Assembly (NCBI GenBank): GCA_947652605.1
Contig: OX393581.1
Location: 27,274,788 to 27,338,787 of the forward strand
Origin: Elmis aenea
Taxonomy: Eukaryota > Arthropoda > Insecta > Coleoptera > Elmidae
Direction: 5' to 3'
Length of the DNA stretch: 64,000 nucleotides
The notes under the pieces were generated by a model. The model saw only the letters and a list, made by a program, of their open reading frames with translations, was not told where the DNA came from and made no database searches. Positions 42,301 to 54,300 of this stretch are shown here, piece by piece; positions within the stretch are counted from its first letter, which is position 1; every line of letters begins with the position of its first letter. Made by a program: the position numbers and the translations under genes.

Positions 42301-45300
42301 CTGGATTATTAAAATCTTTTCGCAAGCCCTTAAGTACCACTTAATATATTATTTTAAAATGATGCAAAATATCATGATATATATTTTGATCCGCAAGCTT
42401 TATCTTCAAGCAAGTTGAAATAAAAATTAACTGTTTGGGTCAATTAGACCCTACAGGATAAAATTACTAATCACTTTATCTGAAGCGAATTTACGACAAA
42501 ATTTAATGAAATTGACATTTCAAGCACCCATTTTGTTCCACCTTATAACTCGTAAAATACAGGTTCATATTTTATCTTTCGACAGAAGTTGTTTGAAGTT
42601 AAATGTTCTACCTACATTACTTTGATAATCAACTTTTATTATTATTTTGGATTAACCGGTATTAACAACTTTTTTTTTTTTTTTTACTGGCACTAAATAA
42701 TTTATTATCTTTATTTTAAAGTCAATATTTTTGTGTTTCTAATGGTGCCTCGAGTTTTTATATTTTAATAATTATTTGAAAAAAAAAATTATAGGTATTT
42801 ATTTAGTCTAAATTAAGAAAGTCTAATAAAATAAGTACGGCTATGGATTTAAGCAACTTTACCCTAACTGCAATTGTTTCAGTTTGACGTCATATTTCAT
42901 GTAGAATTTACGACTGTCTTTTACTTTTCGCTGATAACAATAGTGTAAATGGCCAATTTTGAGTAGAAATGTGTGACTGATTTGCTGCAATATTGTGTCT
43001 CTCATAAATTATATTTTAAATCGTTAAGAAGCTCCGGAAATATTACAGGTTTGTCCCAACCTCCCAACTCCCAACAAGGCTATGTACGATCAGCACTTCA
43101 GCAGAACGGTTATGCAATATCGATATAGCATTCCGACAGCGTCTCTGATAGTTCATCTGGTAGCTATGCGTCGCCCTACCAATTCCATGTTAGCACCTAC
43201 TGCTTTTATAAGATTGCTACACTTGCGATACTTAAATTTATATGAACCCAATAAACACAAATGTCGATTACCCTTAGGCTTGTTGTTAAAGTGTTTCAGC
43301 AGCGGCTAATAAATACATTTGTTAGTCCACAGTCGACGCATGTGCATTAACCACATAGTTCATGTACAGTAGGTACGTGAACTAGTACAAAATGCACTGC
43401 TGGAACAAACCATATATATGAATATTGTGTTCTAAAAAGTCACTATCCACGACTGTATTCTAATGTGTTCTTTATTTTTTATTTTCAGCTTACTGGATGC
43501 CTCGTGCTAGGAGCAGGAATATGGTTAAGAATTGCATATGAAGGATATGCCACACTTTTACCGCAATACGCGTTACTAAGTGCAGATATATTGGCGATAG
43601 CTGTCGGAACTATCGCTTTCGTTCTGGCGTTATTTGGATGCTGTGGGTCACTGTTTCAAGTGCGATGTCTACTTATAACTGTAAGTTAAACCTGTTCATC
43701 TGGCAATCATCATTAGCAATCACATAATGTTCTAAAAACAAATTGCTATTAAAAATAAGTGTGGCGCTGTTTTATTGTTTGATTGTTAATTAGCAATGCA
43801 GATATACTTGACTTATAAACTTTGAGCTACAATATAAAAAGTTTATTCTGCCTCATTCATTTTAATCGATCATTCGCTACCACATATTTTACGTGAGCCA
43901 AAAGTTTGTTACTGCAACAAATTTGAATTATTGAAAATTCTTTAAATACACTACCAAAGCAAACAATAAATGTATTTTAGACTCGTAAAAAATAATTTGT
44001 AGTGATTTTTAGATCATAATTTTTAATTTGCCTTTCATTTAATTTTTACTACATTAAAATATCCAGAAAGCATGAAGATTTTTAATAATGCGCCAACGAA
44101 CCAATTGATTGATTTTAACCAAAACTCATTCTTCACGCTTACTTTCAACGTAATTTAAAAATTTAACCCATGAAAGGAACACACAAACAGATATGACATG
44201 TAATGAAAATAACTTAATTTATTGTCTGTGAAGATTCTCTAAGAAAACTAAAAACGGTTTTTCTGAATTTTCAGAGTTATTAAATTAAATAGATACAACA
44301 AAAGATATATCGTTAGAAAGAGGAAAAAAAACACATTTCACTATTCCAAGTCAACTTACCCGTTTGATACGTTTCATGGCTAACTTAGAATAACATCGGT
44401 AAAATACGTCTTTGCTTGAGTTCCTGAGTTATTTATAAAAATAGATAGGAGTATTATAACATATGATATACTGTTAGAAAGTGGAAAAATAAGCACATCG
44501 AACTATTCCTAAGCCAACTTAACGGCCCATAAGAAAAAATCAAGTTAGGGATCATATATCAAAAATGAAAAGTTATTTAAAAAAATCTAAGATAATAGTT
44601 ACATGCTTTATAAAAAAAGTACCCTTAGAAGGTACAAATAAAATCGATTTATTTATTAAGACAAAAAATGTATGAGAGAAAAATAAATTCGACATTTTCA
44701 TATTTTTTTGCTGAAGTACAAGGAATTTTGTACTTTTAAAAATTGATTGTGGCTTCTCTCATACTAAGGAATGATTCATCTAATTTAAACAAACCTGTAT
44801 CTCTTATAATAAGCGAGATCCCTATGCTGGAAATGTTATCTGGGACATCCTGTATAATACTGACACACAATTTTTAATTTCTTTGTGCCAAAAGGCAGTG
44901 GAAATACTTTTTGTTATATAATTTCCAGCTTGCAAATGGTTCCAAAATGGTAACTTCATAATTTGTTAAATAAACATAAATTATCAGACCACGATTAATG
45001 CAAACTGGACAACAAGTACACAGTATGTATACAAGTAAGACGTCATCGCTTTGGTTTATTTAAAGATTGAACTACGATAATACTATAGAACTTTGCTGTT
45101 TTCCTCAAATGGAAAGAAGTATCTTTAAGATTTGTCTGATATACAGGGTGTGTATAAACTGGCGGAAGCGCTACACGTGACGATGTTCTTCGTAAAATTC
45201 TACGTCGAAAATCTTAATACAAAAATGTTGTACCATGCTTCCTATTGCCTCTGGAATCATTTAAAGAAACAAAAATTTGGCAACATTGCATCCATTGATT

Positions 45301-48300
45301 TGCGTTTGGACATTTTTTATCAGCAACTTTTACTTAGATATTTATAATATTTGTTCGAACTGAAAGCTTTCAGTTCGTAAACATAGCTGCAAACTTGTAG
45401 GTATCGTCAAACACAAACTAGAAATAATTATCAGCAACTTTTACTTAGATATTTATAATATTTGTTCGAACTGAAAGCTTTCAGTTCGTAAACATAGCTG
45501 CAAACTTGTAGGTATCGTCAAACACAAACTAGAAATAATTACGAGAAAAACAGAGATGACAGCTAATGACAATGTTGCCATGTGCATTATTTTCATTCAA
45601 ATAAGTGAATAACATATATTCAACACCGATTTTTTAAAGGAAAAACACAATATCTAGAAGAAAATATTATTCGAAATTTATTTTTATTCCAAATCGCAGC
45701 TTTTTCATAAAAAAATATCAACTAATAACGCTTTTTAAAGGACTGAATGTCAAAACTTTGAGGACCTCTTGCAGACACAGCATACAACATTTTTGTATTA
45801 AGATTTTCGACTTAGAATTTTACGAAGAACATCGCCACGTGTAGCCCTTCCGTCAAATTATACACACCCTGTATAAACTGACTTACTAGTCTTAAGTCCA
45901 TCTCTCGTTATAAATTTAAAGAATTATAACGTAAATCGTTTATTATGTCATGTTTTGTACAGTAAATAATAATTGTTTAATGTTAATAACTTGTGTTTTC
46001 CAATTAAATGCCTAAATTTGATTTATAAATAAAAACAGAATCGAAAACTTTATTAGTCATTTAAAAAAATCATAGCTAGTAAAGCATGTTACAATTCGTT
46101 AAACATACCAGATAAATCTAATTGCTTTAGTGTTTGTTAGTTTTGTTTTGCAGCACATAAAGTTTTACAAACATGTGCGTAAAAGATGCGAAAATTAAGT
46201 TCTGCACATTTGTTCGAACTCTCATCGTCAAAACAAATGTTTAATTACAGTGTAACTGAGGCTATTTGTGCAGTGCGTAAGTAATTGAAACATAACAGTG
46301 CAAATGAAATTGTTTCTGGGCATCTTTTCTTTTGACACACTTTTGTTAACCCGGGTTTCCGTAATTATCGCCAGGACACGTTTCAACATTTACACATTAA
46401 TCGGGTGATTCAGGTGGACTGTCGCACACCTATAACTTTGTTATTTAAGGGGAAACCGCTATAAACGATATATTTTTTAAATCGCAGAAAATTCTCTATC
46501 AATTGACATTCCAATGTTTTTTCGGCATTTGTCTTAAGCCTACAATACTGGGATAGTTCACACGGTGACATTTTATGTCGCAACTTTTGATGTCACGATG
46601 TCGCGACATTGATAATGACAGTTCGGCATTTGACGTAAGCCTACCATACTGGAGTAGTTCACACACAAAGTAGCTTTTTTTTAAATAGATAGTATATACA
46701 GGGTGTGTAAAAATTGGCGGAAGGGCTACACGGGCCGATTTTCTTCGTAAAATTCCAAGTCGAAAATCTTAATACGAAAATGTTGTACCACGCTTGCTGT
46801 GTCTGCAAGAGGTCCTTAAAGCTTTGACATTTAGTCCTTTAATAGATGTTATTATTTAATACTTGCAAATGAAAAAGCTGCAATTTGGAATAAAAATAGA
46901 TTTCGAATAATATTTTTTTCTAGATATTGTGTTCTTCCTTTCAAAAATTGGTGTTGAAAATATGTAAATCACTGATTTTAATAACAGTAATACATATGGC
47001 AACATTGTCCTTAGCTGTCATCTCTGTTTTTCTCCTAATTATTTCTTGTTTGTGTTTTACGATACCCAAACGTTTGCAGCTATGTTTACGAACTGAAGGC
47101 TTTCAGTTCAAACAAAAAATGTAAATACCTAAGTAAAAATTGTTGATAAAAAAAATGTCCAAACGCAAATCACTGTATGCAATGTTGCCAATTTTTTTTT
47201 CTTTAAATGGTTCCTGAGGCCATAGGAAGCATGGTACAACATTTTCGTATTAAGATTTTCGACTTAGAATTTTACGAAGAACATCGCTCCGTGTAGCCCT
47301 TCCGCCAATTTTTACACACCCTGTATAATAATTTTTTTGTTTAAAAAATAAGAAAACACAAGTTATAAACAGTTTTTTACCACACCGATGGTGTTTTGTC
47401 TAGTAAAATACAACAATATGGTCAAAAAAAATAATTCATGTGTAAACTCGTCTTTCTTAAAAAAATTGCCAACTTCCTACCTATGTTTATTTTTTAATGC
47501 ACCATCGGATTTAGAATTAATTTTCTATCAAAATAAACAAAAAAAGTACAATTTCTTATTTAAGAAAAAAGGTACCTATTTGGTAAAGAATTTTCTGCGA
47601 TTATCAAAAAAGTTAAGTTTATTGGGTGTTCCTCTTATAATAACGAAGTTATAGGGGGGCGACATTCACACTAAATCACTGGGTATACTCTTTAAATTAT
47701 TTTTTTTTAACTGAAAATATTTCCAACCATTTTTTAGTCTAATTTGTTGCGTACAACGTGAAAAATATTGCAATAATTATCATATTAACGATATTCATTC
47801 TTATATATTCTCAAATCATTCGCCTAGCTTACACAATACCTTTAGTTTGCAAATAACGTACTAACGTAGTTAAGAAATTACTCCATGATTTTTCTTACCA
47901 CGAATGGTAAATGACAGAATTATTTTAAGTACAAACCAAACTATAAAAGAGATAAGTATAATTACATTAAATTAATTCAGCATTGTCACGTAACACTTAG
48001 TAAGTGAAAAAAGTTTGAACCCGCATGAATAAACATCTATATTTTTAATTTTTTCACAATTCAACTATTATATACAATGCTACCTGTTTCCCAACAAATA
48101 AAACAGTTTCTGTCTCTAATTTTGTTATTTCAAAAAATATTGTTTGTAATTTGATTAATTAGGCAAAATTAAACACATCCTCGGTGCAGATATAAAATAG
48201 GAAATTGCTAAAACCATACCTAATCAGCGTTTTATTTTTTTACCTTTGTGTTTTATCAAAATAAATACTTCAAGCGTAAAATTAATAATTGTTTAGCTAA

Positions 48301-51300
48301 AACTGTAATTAAATAATTAACAATGCAACCTACGAAATTTATCGCCGGTTTTAAGTTTTAATCCATATAATTTTTTTTAAATTTATTTATTAACAACTCA
48401 AAATGTTAAAAATATCTACTTATATAAATACGTACCATCAAAACAATTTTTGTTGTAACTTTAAAATCTATTTTTAATTTGGTTTTGCGCATAATTTTCA
48501 GCAAATATTAAGCGTTTTATTTTGACTGTCCCATATAACTTTTGCTTTCAGTTTGACTGTAGCACCCCTATAACTTTGTTATTTTAAGAGAAACCTCCTA
48601 TAAACCTAATATTCTTGTAAATCGTGGAAAACTTTCTATCGAATGACGTTCAAATGTTTTTTACGATGAATATGTCAAACTGACGATATTCACTTTTTTT
48701 TTTTAAATTACATCTACATATACTTTTTTAATTGATTCTGATAGGGACAGTAAAACTAAATCACCAGGTATATTTGGAACTGTCAAACTGGCAGCCCGCG
48801 ACAACTCCATGAAAAATTCCTATTACTTGAAGAAGAAGTACAAGAGAAATTGCAGCAAATACCTAATATAGTGGAGCCGTTTTTTGTCGTCAAAAAATTC
48901 GCAGTGATTTATAAAATTCCGAAATTTTTCCACTCCTTTTTTTAAAAATAGCAAGATATGTAGGTTGTTTGCAGCCTGCGTAAATTACCTTGTATGGAAA
49001 ATGACCCGCGACTCAAATGAGTTTGACGCTCCTGTGCACTGTGCTAACCTAAATGCTAATGTATATTTGTAGTTATTATATGTTGTTTTAAAACATTATT
49101 AAAGTGTAACGTTAAAAACGTGAAAATAAAAGTTAATTTTTGGTTGTATGTAGTTTTTACCATCTGGCAAATTTTATTACTTATAAGTGCTAGACGAATT
49201 TAGCCAGTGCTCGACATTCAATTCTAAACCTAGAAAACTAAAACAAAAATAGAACTTTAATATGCTAACGTGCTCAGAAGTTTATAAACACTTACCACAA
49301 CAACTAAACTTAATTAGTTTCTATACGAAATTTAATTTTGTTAGTTTAAACAACGGTTTTAAAGTTTATATCATCTAGCACCACAAATTATGCATATAAA
49401 TTGGTTGTACCACCCGCAAATTCTGTATGAACATAAATATTATGAATCTTGGAAAGCTTTACAAAGCTTTAACAAATAATGCCAGCTTAAAAGTAAATGC
49501 AATATATTCTTACTTCGAAAATTGTTAAACATAAAGTTTTTTTAAACTCTAAAACCTCTTTAGGTATTTTAATAATAAAAGTATACACATATTTGAATAT
49601 CCTGATAACAAAACGCGCCCTAAAAACGACATTGTGCACACAAGGCAAATAAATAAACGTTTAGGAATTAAATATTAACGACGATGAACAAACATTAATT
49701 ATATCTTAGACGGTAACAGGAAAATAAAAATAATTTTCGCTACTTTTACAACACCATGATGCAATACATCTTAAAACTTGTAAACATATTAGACAATTAA
49801 TTCATTGCTAACTTTATGATTTCAAAAAATTGAATTGCACTTGCTGAGAAGTAATCTTTGCCATTACTAAAAATGATATGTATTAAATAATTATGCCGGA
49901 TTAGAAAAATAAACGTATTCTGTTTCAAATTTGAAGAAATATTTTTTGCATATTTTTTTTTTATAATGTATTTTAATGAACGACAAATTTCCCTGGTAAT
50001 TAAAAATATTACCGTGTGACACAAAATCTTGATTGCTACAATAACACTTTCACATTTTTTTATGCGAAATCAAATAAATTGTTGTGCAAAAAGTGTAGAA
50101 ATTTTCACGCATATATACACGAAGTGTTAATTATCAACTAAAATAATTAATAATAAATGAGTGAGAAATTATTAATTAAATTGTTTTTGTAACCTATAAA
50201 AGTTTCCGTGACGAATTGACACGATAATGATAATAATTTCTTCCTGCTGATGTAATGAAATTCCTGTGTTTCCTGCACAATTACATCAATTAAAATGCAT
50301 TCAACAGTGACAAGAATTATTTATCACTAGGAAGTGGGCATTGTAATTGAATTTTAGATTTTATTTGTGCATAAGGAATTCTACATATTTTATAATTAAT
50401 TATAAATCTAAAATAAAATTACATCTCAAATTTTTGTTTTATTACAGTACTTATTTTCTAGATAACTTGACTGACATTGAATCTTGCATCGTCAAAATTG
50501 TATTGTATTGTAATGTAAGGTCTGTTAAATAGAATAAAATGTTCGAATTTATAACGAGGTATTATGAAAAATTGCTTGCTGGGAAAACGCACAACAATTT
50601 CGACTTTTTTATAGTTAAATTTCAGACTCACTGTTAAAAAAAAAGGCTCTTATACCTTATACTATATGGTATATGGTAATAATTTCGAAATTTTTACAAA
50701 CTCTAAGAAAAGTACCTACTACAAATAAATAAGACAAATTAGAAAATAATAAGCTTTTTAATGAACCCATAGCCAACTGTGGTTGCCATTTAAAAAAAGT
50801 CGAGTTTGGCTTATATCTCAGAAATCGATTGTGCCATGACATTTTAGATATTTATTTTCTAATTCTACGTAAAACTATCTACACAAACTAATTCGCATTT
50901 TGGTCTTTTAACATAGGTGGATATGGAATTATGGGTATACGATTAAAAACATCGTCTGTTTTTAGTTTTTTTTTATAAATGCATAAAAAGGTGTAGGTCA
51001 AATGTAAAAATGGCATTAAACTCGTCTTGAAAATCTGTCAACGTTGCTAATTTAATCGACTATGCAACTCTTACAATAACAAAGTTGCCCTTGCAGATTA
51101 TTGTCACATACAGAGTGGTTCAAATTTAATGGGATTACATGGTTAAATTACATCGCTTAATATTCAAGATAGAGAAAGCGTTAAATTACCAAAAATGTGC
51201 AGTTTTTTTAAGACAAACCGGTTTCAAAAATTATCTTCCATTTACGGTTTTGGAGTTAGTGGAAAAAAGTTTTTTTGTCTTGTTTATGTGTCATATTTCC

Positions 51301-54300
51301 GTTATTGTTATAAATATCAAAAAAAAATATGGAGATTATTTTTAGATATTTTTAAGTAAAACTCGAGAATACTAAAAAAAAATATTTTTCGCTCGCCGAT
51401 AAAAAGTTATGACATAAAGTTACCTTTTTTAAAATGGAAGCCACAGTCAAAATGTAGTAAAATATATTGTTGTTTATCTTATGTTCAAATATTTATTATA
51501 TTTATTTAAACAACAAATTAAAAAACTATTGTAACTTGTATGTACGTACCACAGGAATTTTAAAAGGTTTTTGTTTGTTTACACAGCCTACTGTTTTTCT
51601 TTAAAAAAAAAACTAATATAGCTTCCTAACTTGCGTAATATTGAAAAAAAAACTGCATCAAATCTTATTTATTTGGAATAAGAAAAAAATAAGGAATTTA
51701 AATTAGCTATAGCCAACTATAACTTCCATTTAAAAAAAGGTAGGTTTGTGTCATAGCTTTTTAACGGGGATCGTAAAATAATTTTATTTAGAATCGTCGA
51801 GTTTTACATAAAAATATCTAAAACCAATCTTTTTAAATTTTTTCGGTATTTTCAACAATAATGGAGATATGACACATAGTAAATAGGACAAAAAAACACT
51901 TTTTTTTAATCTCAAAAACCGGAAATGATAAATTAATTTTAAAAACGGCTCTGAGATTGTCTCAAAAAACTGCAAATTTTTGGTAAATTAGCCGTTTCTC
52001 TATCTTCAATATTAAGCGAGATACCCACGTAATCCCATCGAATTTGGACCACCCTGTATATTAGAGTTTTCCAATTTCCAAGGCTGTCACGTTGTTTTGA
52101 GCTCACTATTTATTATAAATGAATAATTATTTAAAATTTTAATAAGTATTGTTATATCTTTTCAGTATTTCGCCTTAGTAGTATTCATGTTCCTAGCGGA
52201 ATTTTTGATGGGATCGCTGGCATTCGTTTTCCGCGAAGGATTAGGACATACTTTGAGAGAAGAACTGAGAGATGGAATCACCCACCACTATAATCTTAAC
52301 GTTACTGGTCCCACTAGTCTTGTAGCTATCTGGGATCACCTACAAAACGAGGTAAGTAGATTTTGAGCTGAACAAGGTCCAACCCACAGGACTACAGTTG
52401 GTCTTGTTTTCTTTACCAACTAAATTACACCAATCAATTTTTTTTCCTTTAGTTTCACTGCTGTGGCGTCAAAAGTTATGAAGATTGGTTTATGATTGAT
52501 GCCTGGCCTAAAGAGAATTGGGTACCAGAAACGTGTTGCTTACCGGATGCTGATTATGAACAAGTAGGAGAAAATTGTGGAAAAATGCACAATCCTGATT
52601 TTTGGTATCCCAAGGGTTGTTCTGATCAAGTTCAGATGTGGTTTATTCAGAGGTTACATATTGTTGGTGTTGTGGGTTTAGTAGTTGCCTTCATACAGGT
52701 ATGTAAACCACAGTTAGCAGTTGTGTACAGTTGTGACTGCGGATAAAAAAACTCGTCTCAAACATTCTGCAGCAGAAATATACTTCACTTCAAGTTTTAG
52801 TACAGCTGATTTCACTTTCCAGTAGTTGACATAATTATACACTTTAAAAATGTAATGAAAAATCTATTGATTTTGATTTTGTAGTTTAATTGTCATATAT
52901 AAAATTTATTTACGTGAAACATTTTCGTAACCTTTAACCATTTTGCTACGACGCGAGGGTCCTATCCGCAACGTCTCCGCTTAACGAGGCGCTGTCTTTG
53001 CTAAAACACGCCGCTGAATAAAACGCCGTCTCCGCTAAAACATCCCTACTGAACGATACGACGCGCCGGTGTACTCACTCTCCGGTGGCACGTTTCGCGG
53101 AGGGCAACTATAGTCGCCCTTCGTTTATACAATTTTGTTTCGCGGAGGGTGACTATAGTCGTCCGTCGTAGCGAAACGGTTAAAAGCTCATAGGCACTGT
53201 GCCTATTAAAAAAAAAAAACTGTCCTGCGTGTGACTACGAAATTGTCTACATGCTTACAAAAATACGCATTTCGTAAGCTCTTGTATCTGTTACAGTTAT
53301 TCACTTGATGTACAGCGACATTTTTTAACTTTGAAATAATAATTGATAAGGAACAATTAATTAATTGGAAACCGACCGCTAACAAACAAATTTGTACATT
53401 TTGCCAACCTTATATATCTTTTATTTGTCATAATAGTACCGCAAAGATTTTATAATAACAGCTATTAACTGCAATCAATTTCCGACCTTTAGTTTTTAGT
53501 CGGAGGTAGCTTCCGTGTTTGGTGTTCGACTACGGTACAAAAGAAGAAATTACTTTCACTAAAATACCATCGCGATTGAATTATTTGGAATAAAACTAAT
53601 AAAAAAAAAACAACCACTTAATCTAGGTATTTATTGCTTTTTAAAGTATTTTGGGGCACATTTGTATATATTTTTTTTCAATATCTCGTATGTTAAATGA
53701 AGAAAAACGACCGCTTGTAGTCATTTTGACAAATTTAATTGACATGTATATGTGTAACTAAGGGTAACTAAGGAGGCCTACTGTGAAAAATAGACCTAGT
53801 CGTGGTGTTTTCGCTGAGACACCTCAACTTGCGGTGTCTTCAGCGAGAGTCGTGTCTTATTGGCTGAATAGTATGTTTTGATTGGTTACTTATGTTATGA
53901 GTGGAATATTCATTACAATTTGCTTGATCTAAATTGAAAAATATGATGAACAAAAGAGAAACATGAGACAGGCGTCTCTTTTAAGTATTGTTAAAGATTT
54001 TACGTAAAACTACATTTTTATCTAACAGTGTTCGTCTATTTTGGAGATATTTTGCCAACAACCGTTAGCTTAACTTTCACAGAAACGCTGCAAAAGCTTT
54101 TTAGAGGCTGCAAAGAGAGTTTTGTAGTCACGGTAAATAGTAATTATCTAAAGATGTTAAAACTAGTTAATACTGAGCTGAGATAAAAGATTACACTCAA
54201 CCGTCAATATATTTTGCCGGCCCTCTATATCCATCAAAAATAATGTTTTGTGTTGCTTTCCGTTTTTCTGATTGCCTTAGTCATAAGCGTAAATACAGTT

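Noticed and set aside
45132..45347. Open frames in CAGGGTGTG MITE copies (also 46927-47124)
   Set aside because: They recur with the repeat, run into the TIRs and encode nothing recognisable.
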